Below are positions 1 through 6,505 of a stretch of 51,355 nucleotides of DNA, one piece after another (within the stretch, counting starts at the first letter, position 1; every line of letters starts with the position of its first letter). Position numbers and translations under genes: made by a program. The stretch is from a virus, in the IMG/VR virus record IMGVR_UViG_3300033145_002956, positions 1-51,355 of that record; one strand, given 5' to 3'. Below the pieces are notes generated by a model. The model was not told the origin of the DNA. It saw nothing but the letters and a program-made list of their open reading frames with translations, and made no database searches.

Positions 1-130
1 TGAGTTATACACATTAAACAATAGCATACTTTATTATAGACATTGTAATAAACAAATATAGAACATTATAGACATTGTAATAAAATATATAGAACTCAAC
101 CTCTCCATAAAAAAACATCTATCCTATCAT
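1..130. repeat. Left inverted terminal repeat
   Basis: These 130 bases reappear as the reverse complement at 50982-51111, with one mismatch that I could find near the inner edge. The repeat is AT-rich and contains the short motif TTATAGACATTGTAATAAA twice. No gene reads through it. Inverted terminal repeats are typical of linear replicons such as archaeal linear viruses and Borg-like elements, so I read this as one genome end. The first 48 bases also recur directly at 51308-51355. Confidence 0.93.
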
Positions 131-363
131 TATCTCAATAGCAGAAGAGATCGGAGAAGGCAGGAGATAGGTTCGTATATATAGTCTGTCTTGTAGTTTT
201 TTTCTTGTAGTTTTCTTGTATAGTTATTCTATTGAAACTATTAGAATGTACAGGGATTTCTGCGTTGAAGTGCATAGCTAAAAAATCGTTTTTTGTTAAT
301 GTAGTTTTCGTTAAATGTTTGAAATTGTTGTGTGTGTGATCTCGTGAGGGTTCTAATTTGTCT

Positions 364-381
364 CTACTATATATATAGTAG
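364..381. promoter_or_regulatory. Palindromic operator candidate upstream of the first promoter
   Basis: CTACTATATATATAGTAG is a perfect 18-bp palindrome ending about 12 bp before the BRE/TATA element of the first operon. That position suits an activator or repressor site. The element encodes several dimeric regulators (AbrB and ribbon-helix-helix types) that could bind it. No binding evidence exists in the sequence. Confidence 0.5.
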
Positions 382-392
382 GAGTATATAAT

Positions 393-408
393 CGAAAGCT
401 TTATAAAG
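393..408 (+). promoter_or_regulatory. BRE/TATA promoter of the left operon
   Basis: CGAAAG (BRE-like) followed by CTTTATAAAG (TATA box) is the best archaeal promoter in this stretch. Transcription should begin near position 430, just before the GGTGA ribosome site of the 442 gene. The same CGAAAGC+TATA arrangement recurs at 5904-5920. Confidence 0.75.
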
Positions 409-441
409 GCTGTATGTGAGGGGGGAGTGAAAGGTGAGAGT

Positions 442-627
442 ATGAAAAATAAAGAAAGCGAGAAGATCGAGCTTCTGATGGAGCTTGAAAAGGAAACCAA
501 GAATACCTATCGGTATGCTGTGGTGCAGGAGGGGGGCAGACCTCCTGCTGTGAGAACTGTATATATCGAGAAGTGGGCTGTCCCTTCTCACCCAGATAAA
601 ATAAAATTGACGGTAGAGGCGGTCTAA
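442..627 (+). CDS. Small conserved archaeal-type protein, 61 aa
   Basis: The start is the ATG after AAGGTGAGAGT; an upstream GTG at 427 is in frame but worse placed. The pattern TKNTYRY...Y-I-EKWA...P-KI-LTVE resembles a family of short uncharacterised proteins found in archaea and their viruses. It is probably a single beta-rich fold. It is first in a long run of close or overlapping plus-strand genes, so it is probably expressed early. Function unknown. Confidence 0.7.
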   Translation: MKNKESEKIELLMELEKETKNTYRYAVVQEGGRPPAVRTVYIEKWAVPSHPDKIKLTVEAV

Positions 628-1011
628 GTGTCTGTGGGTATGAGTGTGCATCATGTAACGAAGATCGAGGCTATGGCGAATGAGTCTTTGGGTTCAAAGG
701 TCTATAGTAGGCATTTAAAGGTCTATGCTAAGCAATGGTATGGAGAAGAACCAAGGGAAGTGTTGGACATTGTTCTCTTTTCAGATGATCTGGATAGACA
801 ACAGCTTGAGATTGAGGATACTAAGAAGCTTGCAGATCTTGTGTCCGATCTGCAAAATGCAAAGGTGGATGTTGAATATCCAGATGAACCAGAGCTGACG
901 CAGGGCTTTCAGAAGGTAACGATTACTTTTGCAGGAAAAGAATATACAGATGTAACTAATTTTATAGATGCAATACAAAAGAGGTTGTCGGGTGGTGATG
1001 GAGATGAATGA
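628..1011 (+). CDS. Hypothetical protein, 127 aa
   Basis: Begins at GTG directly after the previous stop; in-frame ATG or GTG codons a few residues later are alternatives. The protein is soluble and acidic at the C-terminus, with mixed alpha/beta character and no cysteine motif. I do not recognise it. Its end overlaps the next start, so it is probably translated in the same early operon as the Ku-like protein and ligase. Confidence 0.6.
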   Translation: MSVGMSVHHVTKIEAMANESLGSKVYSRHLKVYAKQWYGEEPREVLDIVLFSDDLDRQQLEIEDTKKLADLVSDLQNAKVDVEYPDEPELTQGFQKVTITFAGKEYTDVTNFIDAIQKRLSGGDGDE

Positions 1012-1186
1012 AGAAGAATTGAAGAAAACGCTACAGCGGTGTATGGCTTTGCTCGATGATGGAAGTATTATATCGGCTTCTGAGGAGATCAAAAAAGTAG
1101 CAATAAAGTTAGATGAAGAAGGGCTTGGAAGGACAATCAGAAGGATAAGGGAGGAAGTGTATGAAATGACTTGGAAGGACGAATAA
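1004..1186 (+). CDS. Small helical hypothetical protein, 60 aa
   Basis: The start at 1004 has GGTGGTG six bases upstream; an ATG at 998 in the same frame is too close to that site. The sequence is charged and strongly helical (MNEEELKKTLQRCM...), ending in EMTWKDE. No catalytic motif is visible. It overlaps the preceding gene by 8 bases, consistent with translational coupling. Confidence 0.6.
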   Translation: MNEEELKKTLQRCMALLDDGSIISASEEIKKVAIKLDEEGLGRTIRRIREEVYEMTWKDE

Positions 1187-1288
1187 GTGATGGGAATGAA
1201 GAACCGAAAAAGGAGATTTTTTATTGAGGAGTTTGGTATAACTCCTAAATTTTTGAAGAAAATAAAAAATGGAAAGGTGAGAGTATGA
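1187..1288 (+). CDS. Very small basic protein, about 30-33 aa
   Basis: A short frame with possible starts GTG 1187, ATG 1190 or ATG 1196 and a stop overlapping the start of the Ku-like gene (GTATGA). The product is highly basic (MKNRKRRFFIEEFG...). The frame carries the ribosome site of the next gene and may serve translational coupling. No strong ribosome site precedes it. Confidence 0.4.
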   Translation: MMGMKNRKRRFFIEEFGITPKFLKKIKNGKVRV

Positions 1289-2085
1289 AAAAAATAAAAG
1301 TGCCTCTTCCGAGAGGTAATAAAATGACCCTTATTTTAGGGGTTGGAGATAAAAAACAGCGTTTTTCCTGTAAAATAAGGAAAAGCGTTGCGAGTAGCTA
1401 TGGCATGTCTGGAAATATGATATGTCCTAAGTGTTTTGTTACTGCTGAGGGAGGGCATGAAATCCATAAAGTGGAGCAATACTACATTTGTCCTTCTTGT
1501 CAGAATATATACAAAAAGGGAGAATTAAAGTATAGGGTAACCGATGGCGTGGTCTATTCTGAAGAGGAGAGAAAAAAGTATTTAGGGTGGATCACGAGGC
1601 AGGAGATTGAGATGGTGGGTGTGGTTTCTCTTGATGAGATCCTACCAGCTATTGAGCTTGTGAGTACTACTTATGAGCTGTTTGGCGAACCAAAGGCTAT
1701 GCAGGGTATCTATACTTATCTGGATACTGAAAGGTTAGGTATTCTTGTAGAATTTGGTTACTATGGTGAGATAAGAAAGGGGATCATCATACCTTCTGCA
1801 AAGAAGTTGTTGATCCTCATGCTTAGGGATTCTGTGCTTGTTAAAGAGCCTGCTATTGAGATCGGTAATGGTGGTAGTGAGAGTTATAATACTCTGTTTA
1901 AGTTTGCTGAAAGTGAGAAAGGAACGAAACTCGTTGAGTTTCTTGAAGCTGTGCGTAATGGTACTTTAGATGAAATAAAGCCTGTTGAAGAACCCGAAAC
2001 TGTGAGTGAGGATGAGTTGGATACTTCTATTTTTGGGGAGATAGGTAAAGAGAAAAAGAAGATAGTTTTAACGGTGGAAAAATGA
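1285..2085 (+). CDS. Ku-like DNA end-binding protein (putative)
   Basis: 266 aa, the usual size of single-chain prokaryotic Ku. Visible are a CPKC...CPSC zinc ribbon (residues about 50-75), then a segment reading RQEIEMVGVVSLDEILPAIE and, further on, LGILVEFGYYGEIRKGIIIPSAKKLLILMLRD. These parallel the Ku core ('EIEIVGFVPLDEIDPIY...', 'GIARFVLRGREHLVALRP...L-LHTLRYADE'). The C-terminus is acidic then basic. The N-terminus is divergent. The gene starts after AAAGGTGAGAGT, the same leader as the 442 gene. An ATP-dependent ligase follows after one tiny gene, the classic non-homologous end-joining pairing. The assignment rests on motif order and context and needs a profile search. Confidence 0.68.
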   Translation: MKKIKVPLPRGNKMTLILGVGDKKQRFSCKIRKSVASSYGMSGNMICPKCFVTAEGGHEIHKVEQYYICPSCQNIYKKGELKYRVTDGVVYSEEERKKYLGWITRQEIEMVGVVSLDEILPAIELVSTTYELFGEPKAMQGIYTYLDTERLGILVEFGYYGEIRKGIIIPSAKKLLILMLRDSVLVKEPAIEIGNGGSESYNTLFKFAESEKGTKLVEFLEAVRNGTLDEIKPVEEPETVSEDELDTSIFGEIGKEKKKIVLTVEK

Positions 2086-2216
2086 AATACTTTGAGATAT
2101 TTATTGATGATTTGAAAGAGGGTGTACGAAAGAAGGTATTGAGTTTTCTTGGGCTTAAAGATGCGAAAGAAGGTAATTACGATGTTTTTCCTCTTTTTAT
2201 TTTGGAGGAGGATTAA
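2082..2216 (+). CDS. Small conserved phage/archaeal protein, 44 aa
   Basis: The ATG overlaps the Ku-like stop (ATGA), and the stop is adjacent to the ligase start. The pattern MKYFEIFIDDLKEG...NYDVFPLFILEED matches a very common small viral protein type ('M-YFEI-WDDL-...NWDVFP-A-I'). Its function is unknown. GGAGGAGGAT at its 3' end is the ribosome site for the ligase. Confidence 0.65.
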   Translation: MKYFEIFIDDLKEGVRKKVLSFLGLKDAKEGNYDVFPLFILEED

Positions 2217-3017
2217 ATGTCTTCTCTTTCTTTTTTTGAACCTATGTTAGCTGAGTCTGTTGCTCAGATACCTAAGAATGATGATTGTCGTTATATCTTC
2301 GAGGAAAAATATGATGGCATGAGAGTTTTGCTTGTAAACAATAAGCTTGTGTCAAGGCATGGAACGAGGGTCGATCATGCTTTTCCAGAGTTACAGAAGG
2401 AGTTAAAGAAATTGTCGAAACATTCTGTTTTTGATGGTGAGCTTGTAATTTTCAGAGAGGGTTTGTGTGACTTCGATCTTGTTCAGGAAAGGAGAAGTAT
2501 GGATAATCCTTTTACTATTAAATATTATAGTAATCGGTATCCTGCTCGGCTTATGCTGTTTGATTGTCTTGTCTGGGAGGGAGAACCTGTAATGAACTAT
2601 TGTCTATGGGAGAGAAAAAAGCTTCTTAACGATGTTTCCTTTTTGAACGGTGGCTTTGTTCAAACTGTTCCTTTCTCGTCAGTGGTGAATGAGATTGTGA
2701 GAGATGGTATCGAAGGAGTTATCGCAAAAGATGTAAAGCAGGGGTATTACTGTGGCAAAAGACTCTGGAAAAAATATAGATTTATGTCGGAAACAGTGGT
2801 TAAGATCGTTGAGGTCGAGGATCATCCAGCGGGTTGTCTGTTGCATACTGAAGAAGGATGGAGGATTAATTTGGCAGGTAAGAAACGAACAGAGAAAGCA
2901 AAAAGGCTATTTAGAGAGGGAGAGTTTAAAGTCGAAATTTCCTACTTTGAGAAAACAAAAAAAGGAGAGCTTCGATTTGCTAAGTTTAAAAGATTTTTGG
3001 AACGAGAGAGGTTTTGA
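2217..3017 (+). CDS. ATP-dependent DNA ligase (LigD-ligase-domain type)
   Basis: 266 aa, a compact nucleotidyltransferase plus OB-fold ligase that seals nicks in duplex DNA through an enzyme-AMP intermediate. Motif I is EEKYDGMR with predicted adenylated Lys31; motif Ia is SRHG; motif III is FDGELVIF (about residue 78); motif IV is EGVIAKD (about 166-172); motif V lies in RLWKKYRF (about 183). The last 80 residues form the OB domain. It lacks the DNA-binding domain of replicative archaeal ligases, as stand-alone NHEJ ligases do. It sits directly downstream of the Ku-like gene with a strong GGAGGAGG ribosome site. Confidence 0.92.
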   Translation: MSSLSFFEPMLAESVAQIPKNDDCRYIFEEKYDGMRVLLVNNKLVSRHGTRVDHAFPELQKELKKLSKHSVFDGELVIFREGLCDFDLVQERRSMDNPFTIKYYSNRYPARLMLFDCLVWEGEPVMNYCLWERKKLLNDVSFLNGGFVQTVPFSSVVNEIVRDGIEGVIAKDVKQGYYCGKRLWKKYRFMSETVVKIVEVEDHPAGCLLHTEEGWRINLAGKKRTEKAKRLFREGEFKVEISYFEKTKKGELRFAKFKRFLERERF

Positions 3018-3028
3018 AAGTGATCGTT

Positions 3029-3172
3029 ATGGAAAAAAAATATGAAAGAAAAAAGTGTTATCTGTGCGGATGGGAAATACCAGAAGGAGAAGAATACTAT
3101 TTAAATGGAAAAACATTATGCTGGCAATGCTGGAAGGGAGAAGTGGAAAATCCAGAGCATAGGGTGATCTAA
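3029..3172 (+). CDS. Small zinc-ribbon protein, 47 aa
   Basis: Contains CYLCGWEIPEGEEYYLNGK followed by CWQC, a treble-clef/LIM-like CxxC-x(n)-CxxC site. An in-frame GTG at 3020 would add three residues. The stop overlaps a possible 15-codon frame, and the AbrB-like gene follows. It could bind nucleic acid or serve as a protein adaptor; no specific role can be read. Confidence 0.6.
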   Translation: MEKKYERKKCYLCGWEIPEGEEYYLNGKTLCWQCWKGEVENPEHRVI

Positions 3173-3219
3173 TGAGAAAACAGATCGTTGAATTTACAAA
3201 CAGATTTTTGGAGGGGTAA
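3172..3219 (+). CDS. Possible 15-aa coupled peptide
   Basis: Starts in the TAATG overlap with the zinc-ribbon gene and ends two bases before the next ATG, carrying that gene's GGAGGGG ribosome site. It may exist only to pass ribosomes along the operon. Weakly supported. Confidence 0.25.
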   Translation: MRKQIVEFTNRFLEG

Positions 3220-3221
3220 AA

Positions 3222-3410
3222 ATGACAGAAAAGAGAGTGATACAAAAACGAAAGGGAGAGTATCCTGTGTTATTTTGTGTGATTCCAGCTTTTTTTAGGC
3301 ATGTCTTTGGTTTTGATAAAGGTGATGTTCTCGATTGGAGTCTTGAAAATGTGGAAGGTGAGTGGTGCATAGTTATACGGTCTGAGAAAATAAGGTTTGA
3401 GGGGATTTAA
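3222..3410 (+). CDS. AbrB/SpoVT-type DNA-binding regulator
   Basis: 62 aa. The segment IPAFFRHVFGFDKGDVLDW followed by a beta strand (WCIVIRS) matches the AbrB swapped-hairpin pattern 'IPk-fr--lgl-kGD-l-w---d--i-i'. Such proteins are dimeric transcription regulators or antitoxins. GGAGGGG lies 5 bases upstream of the start. Its stop overlaps the next ATG. It may control early genes, perhaps through the palindrome at 364-381 (inference). Confidence 0.72.
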   Translation: MTEKRVIQKRKGEYPVLFCVIPAFFRHVFGFDKGDVLDWSLENVEGEWCIVIRSEKIRFEGI

Positions 3411-3592
3411 TGAAAGGGGCTAAGTGTGATCGATGTGGAAAGTTTAGAAAAGTTTGTTGTGAGTTAACTGCTTTCGATCCTGTTGAGGAAGAGCAGATAG
3501 CGTTCTTAGGGGATATTTGCTTGGATTGTATAGAAGATTTAAAAGAGTGGATGAAGATTCCTCCTTCACTAAAAAAGGTACGGGGTGAATAA
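3410..3592 (+). CDS. Small zinc-finger protein, 60 aa
   Basis: CDRCGKFRKVCC at the N-terminus and CLDCIEDLKEW later give a CxxC...CxxC metal site, with an extra Cys pair between. It is soluble and otherwise featureless. The start overlaps the AbrB-like stop, and the C-terminus overlaps the following secreted-protein gene. Function unknown. Confidence 0.62.
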   Translation: MKGAKCDRCGKFRKVCCELTAFDPVEEEQIAFLGDICLDCIEDLKEWMKIPPSLKKVRGE

Positions 3593-4028
3593 AGTGAAAA
3601 AGAAAATATTTGTATCGCTGGCAGTGTCTTTGATGATGTTGTCAGTGGTGCTGGCTCAGGAGGATGGAGCAGAAAAGATCGATACTCTTGTCATAAGGAC
3701 AAGGGTGGGTACTGACTACTACTGTGGTAGGTTGATCTACACAGGTATTAGTAGTGTGGAAGTTGTAAAAAATGGTAGAGCTGTTCATGATGTAGGGCTT
3801 CCTGCAGGGTTTGAGGTTGAAGTGCGAGTGCATAAATGGAATAACATAGACTTCGCTACTTGGGATCGAGACTTTGGTTGGTGTGGTGGCTCTCTTGTGG
3901 TTTTCCAGGGCGACTACGATGGGATCTATGTCATTGATGTCTTGCTCTACAAATATGGGACTCTAATAGATACGAAGCACATAGTTTACAACTTCCAAGA
4001 AGAGTCGTATAAACTGAGGTTCATCTGA
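3585..4028 (+). CDS. Secreted hypothetical protein with signal peptide, 147 aa
   Basis: The N-terminus MNKVKKKIFVSLAVSLMML...VLAQ is a clear signal peptide with cleavage likely after the LAQ region. The mature part is beta-rich with two cysteines (YYCGRLIY, GWCGGS) that could form a disulfide. GTG 3585 and GTG 3594 are both possible starts. A terminator-like hairpin overlaps its stop. It may act at the cell surface; I do not recognise the family. Confidence 0.65.
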   Translation: MNKVKKKIFVSLAVSLMMLSVVLAQEDGAEKIDTLVIRTRVGTDYYCGRLIYTGISSVEVVKNGRAVHDVGLPAGFEVEVRVHKWNNIDFATWDRDFGWCGGSLVVFQGDYDGIYVIDVLLYKYGTLIDTKHIVYNFQEESYKLRFI

Positions 4029-4045
4029 ACCTCTTTTTATTTTTT
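4016..4045 (+). terminator. Intrinsic-type terminator hairpin
   Basis: GAGGTTC-ATCT-GAACCTC is a perfect 7-bp stem with a 4-base loop, followed at once by CTTTTTATTTTTTG. It spans the stop codon of the secreted-protein gene and would end or attenuate the first early transcript. Archaeal polymerases mainly need the T-tract, so the stem is a notable extra. Confidence 0.65.
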
Positions 4046-4057
4046 GAAGGTGATAAC

Positions 4058-4378
4058 ATGTTGAAAATAGAGAATTGTAAAATAAGAAAAGAAGATGATG
4101 AGATGTTTGTGGAGTATTGGGATCAAGGTAGGATGATGGGGTATGTTGCTTGGTTACACCGTTGGCATGGCGGTCCAAATCTTTTTGGTTGGCTTGGTAC
4201 TGTCTCTGATGGCTGGATAGTCGTTTTGAATAATGGCAGGGGCTACTTGTTTCCTCTTCATGGCAGGACAGGTGTTGTTGCCACGAGATATGTTGCTGAG
4301 AAGTTTGGTCTCGGACTTGATGATGCTAAATTCTACGCAGAGGTTTTGGCAAAGTGCTGGGAGTGTCAGGTGGTATAG
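4058..4378 (+). CDS. Hypothetical protein, 106 aa
   Basis: Starts 6 bases after GGTGAT. It is rich in Trp and Gly (WLHRWHGGPNLFGWLGTVSDGW) and has two C-terminal cysteines (CWEC). There is no signal peptide or membrane span. It begins a second run of tightly packed small genes after the 4016 terminator. I do not recognise it. Confidence 0.6.
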   Translation: MLKIENCKIRKEDDEMFVEYWDQGRMMGYVAWLHRWHGGPNLFGWLGTVSDGWIVVLNNGRGYLFPLHGRTGVVATRYVAEKFGLGLDDAKFYAEVLAKCWECQVV

Positions 4379-4624
4379 ATGGGAATTAAACAGGAAGGGA
4401 AGATAATAGACATTCAGATAAATGGTGGTGGCGAAGAGATAATGACTATTCTTGATGAGTATTGTGAGGAGATTGCAGTTATACCTACAGAGGAAGGTAA
4501 AAACTATTTTCGGAGTTTTGAGGGGAAAGTACCTCCAAAGTTTGTGAGGCAGTGTATTTTTGCAGGGATATTCTTTGCTTTGAAGCATCCTGAGAGAATT
4601 GAGGTAATTAGGGAGGCGATATGA
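4379..4624 (+). CDS. Hypothetical protein, 81 aa
   Basis: Follows the preceding stop directly; the ribosome site AGGTGG lies in the previous gene. It is soluble, with a beta-rich N-terminal half and a helical C-terminal half. Its end overlaps the next ATG by 4 bases. No recognisable motif. Confidence 0.55.
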   Translation: MGIKQEGKIIDIQINGGGEEIMTILDEYCEEIAVIPTEEGKNYFRSFEGKVPPKFVRQCIFAGIFFALKHPERIEVIREAI

Positions 4625-4863
4625 TGAGTGCTGAGGATGTGAAAAAGGAGAAGGAGAAGGAGAAAGAGGAAAAAAAGAGATTGGTTGGTGTGGACTGGTT
4701 TATGGAGAATTACTGTAAATGTTGCTCTAAGAAGAGTGGGGAGAAATCCTTTTGCGGTGATTTAGAGCAGTTGGGAAATTGTATTGAAGTCGAAAAGCTT
4801 AGGGTCTTAGGGAGGATTTTTGTGAGTGTAAATAGGGATGTTAGGGTGATCCTTGATGAATGA
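4621..4863 (+). CDS. Lysine-rich protein with a Cys cluster, 80 aa
   Basis: After a highly charged K/E stretch the sequence shows CKCCSKKSGEKSFCGD...GNC, five cysteines that could hold a metal. Start ATG 4621 or 4624. It sits in the overlapping early gene chain. Function unknown. Confidence 0.58.
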   Translation: MMSAEDVKKEKEKEKEEKKRLVGVDWFMENYCKCCSKKSGEKSFCGDLEQLGNCIEVEKLRVLGRIFVSVNRDVRVILDE

Positions 4864-5116
4864 GGTGCGAAAAGGTGTCGGTGCTGTATTTGTAGTGCAG
4901 GAAGGTATTGCTATCGTAGGACACATGGAAGTATTCGAAGCGTATGTTAGAGTTGAGGGCGTTCCTATCGAGGCGACTATAAGAGATTTGACAGTGAAAA
5001 AGATAGATGATACTTTAAAAAAGTTTCCGAAGCGATTTCTCTATCACATGCCTCTCTCTTATCCTCGTCTTTGGGCTAAAGCGAAAATGTATTTTGGGGG
5101 GATTCACAATGTCTGA
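4856..5116 (+). CDS. Hypothetical protein, 86 aa
   Basis: ATG 4856 follows TTAGGGTGAT; a TTG one codon earlier is less likely. The N-terminal half is beta-rich and ends in VEGVPIEATIRDLTVKK, the C-terminal half helical and basic. It overlaps both neighbours. Not recognised. Confidence 0.55.
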   Translation: MNEVRKGVGAVFVVQEGIAIVGHMEVFEAYVRVEGVPIEATIRDLTVKKIDDTLKKFPKRFLYHMPLSYPRLWAKAKMYFGGIHNV

Positions 5117-5474
5117 TCCTTCAAAGATGTTAAAAAAGTTGCATATTTTTATGGTGCTGTGGTTCTTTGGTTGTATGTGCTTCTCGGTGTATATAGAGAA
5201 CTGGATAGTTCTTCTGTGGCAGTTACTTTGCTTGGCTTTTTTTGGATTGTACTTTTATGAGTATCGTTATGCTGAGAAGATGTTTGCAGATTTTGATGGG
5301 ATGATAAAGGAGGGTATTGAGATTATGAGTAGGAGTGCAGAGGTAAGAAGAGCTATTGTTATCGAGCATTTAAAGTTGCTTAGAAAATACCAGGTGCAAG
5401 AGGAATTACTGCAATCCTTACAGAAGGATAATTGGGTTCTCCGGATGGGAGTCCTTGATTATGGAGGGAGATAA
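5109..5474 (+). CDS. Membrane protein with C-terminal coiled coil, 121 aa
   Basis: The ATG at 5109 follows TTGGGGGGATT. Two hydrophobic helices (about residues 10-55: IFMVLWFFGCMCFSVYI and IVLLWQLLCLAFFGLYFY) precede a long charged helix. The topology suggests a small membrane anchor with a cytoplasmic coiled coil. It overlaps the Toprim gene start. Function unknown. Confidence 0.6.
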   Translation: MSDPSKMLKKLHIFMVLWFFGCMCFSVYIENWIVLLWQLLCLAFFGLYFYEYRYAEKMFADFDGMIKEGIEIMSRSAEVRRAIVIEHLKLLRKYQVQEELLQSLQKDNWVLRMGVLDYGGR

Positions 5475-5853
5475 TATTAAGATTTTGTACTTTGGTGACT
5501 TTGATCCTTCTGGAATGGACATTCAAAGGTATCTGAGAGAACGTTTGAGAGATGAGTTTGGTGTGGATGCAGATGTTAGGAGAATTGCTATAACCGATGA
5601 ACAAATCCAGAAGTATAACATACCTCCTGCTCCTGCAAAGAGGTCAGATACGAGGTTTAATGGCTTCGTAGATGAACATGGAGATCGTGCTGTGGAGTTG
5701 GATGCTATCGAGCCTAATGTACTGCAGGAAATAATTAGGAGTTCTATTAGGGCTTTGTTTGATGAGAAGATTTACCAAGAACAAAAACTGGAGGAGAAAG
5801 AGAAGCAGCAGGAGATTAAGAGAATGATTGAAGAATATTTTGGAGGTGCTTAA
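5461..5853 (+). CDS. Stand-alone Toprim-domain protein (topoisomerase VI-A/Spo11-like)
   Basis: 130 aa. The N-terminus reads ILYFGDFDPSGMDI, the DxD-like metal signature of Toprim domains in topoisomerase VI A subunits and related phage proteins. Further conserved-looking segments are RIAITDEQIQKYNIP and ELDAIEPNVLQEIIR. The usual N-terminal winged-helix half with the catalytic Tyr is absent and is not encoded just upstream. The C-terminal 30 residues form a charged helix. It may be a reduced nuclease or accessory subunit for a host enzyme. ATG 5461 is preferred over TTG 5455 by spacing to GGGAG. Confidence 0.68.
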   Translation: MEGDNIKILYFGDFDPSGMDIQRYLRERLRDEFGVDADVRRIAITDEQIQKYNIPPAPAKRSDTRFNGFVDEHGDRAVELDAIEPNVLQEIIRSSIRALFDEKIYQEQKLEEKEKQQEIKRMIEEYFGGA

Positions 5854-5903
5854 GAGATATACATTGACCGAGATACATTTTTTTATATATATCTTTTTCT
5901 ATA

Positions 5904-5920
5904 CGAAAGCTTTTTATATA
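5904..5920 (+). promoter_or_regulatory. BRE/TATA promoter of the recombination operon
   Basis: CGAAAGC followed by TTTTTATATA, 45-60 bp before the 5967 start, inside a very AT-rich spacer. The start codon has GAGGTG seven bases upstream, so this transcript has a real leader. It likely drives 5967-8619. Confidence 0.72.
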
Positions 5921-5966
5921 TCTCTTGCGGATATATCTTTGTAAAAAATATATGAGGTGAAAAAAT

Positions 5967-6383
5967 ATGGCTGGTATACCGGATATTCCTCTAAAAAAAG
6001 ATGAGGAATTTGGAACGGAAATAACAAAGGGCGAGTTCAGAGGCGTTGTTATCGGCGTCAAGATGGTAGATAAGCATCCTGTGTCAGGTGTGGCCTTTCC
6101 ATTTGGAGAGTTGCTGTATATAGAAATAGAGCCTGACCCAGAAAAAGGATGGGAACACCAGGGGATTCTTTGTAATCCCAACACGAAAACAAAGCTCTCG
6201 AAGTGGTATCATGTCCAGAGTGCCTTTAGGAGATTAGGGTACACAAATATAAAAGACATTCTCGGAAAGGCATTTCTGTTTGAAGAGAAAATGGTTGAAG
6301 TTGGTGCGAAAGGTGGTGCTCAGGCTGTTATATTGCCTATAAAAGATATTACACCACCAAAAAAGGAGGCAAAGACTATTTAG
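5967..6383 (+). CDS. Hypothetical protein, possibly an SSB-like OB-fold protein
   Basis: 138 aa, soluble and beta-rich (GEFRGVVIGVKMVDKHPVSG, LLYIEIEPDP). First gene of the operon with the Sak4-like ATPase and exonuclease; in phages that position is often taken by a single-strand binding protein. The sequence itself has no decisive motif, so the SSB suggestion is contextual. The strong promoter and ribosome site imply good expression. Confidence 0.5.
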   Translation: MAGIPDIPLKKDEEFGTEITKGEFRGVVIGVKMVDKHPVSGVAFPFGELLYIEIEPDPEKGWEHQGILCNPNTKTKLSKWYHVQSAFRRLGYTNIKDILGKAFLFEEKMVEVGAKGGAQAVILPIKDITPPKKEAKTI

Positions 6384-6399
6384 GATGGATATTTGATTT

Positions 6400-6444
6400 G
6401 GGGAAGGAGTCTCTTCTCTTCATTCCTATGACCGCTCCTTCCCC
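6400..6444 (+). promoter_or_regulatory. Stem-loop in the spacer before the RecA-like gene
   Basis: GGGGAAGGAG (6400-6409) pairs perfectly with CTCCTTCCCC (6435-6444) across a 25-base loop. It is followed 15 bases later by a second 10-bp hairpin. Both stems contain SD-like GGAG. Could be a transcript-stabilising or regulatory RNA structure. Confidence 0.5.
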
Positions 6445-6459
6445 ACACCGCAACCTAAG

Positions 6460-6496
6460 GGAAAGGAGGTTGGGACTCCTCCTTTCCTATTTTTTT
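6460..6496 (+). terminator. Hairpin plus T-tract before the RecA-like gene
   Basis: GGAAAGGAGG (6460-6469) pairs with CCTCCTTTCC (6478-6487), followed by TATTTTTTT. It looks like an intrinsic terminator but lies only 10 bases before the next ATG, and no second promoter is visible in the spacer. Partial termination or attenuation between SSB-like and ATPase genes is a reasonable reading. Confidence 0.55.
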
Positions 6497-6505
6497 GGTG
6501 GTTAT

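Larger units (their letters stand above)
131..441. other. Non-coding left subterminal region
   Basis: About 310 bases between the terminal repeat and the first gene. It holds T-rich stretches with repeated TTGTAG/TTCTTG-like words, an 18-bp palindrome (364-381) and a BRE/TATA promoter (393-408). Open frames on the minus strand have low-complexity translations and no ribosome site, so I see no gene here. It is a plausible place for early transcription control or for origin/telomere functions. Confidence 0.6.

Noticed and set aside
135-654. Minus-strand frames in the left subterminal region
   Set aside because: Low-complexity translations, no ribosome site, and overlap with a well-supported promoter and the 442 gene.
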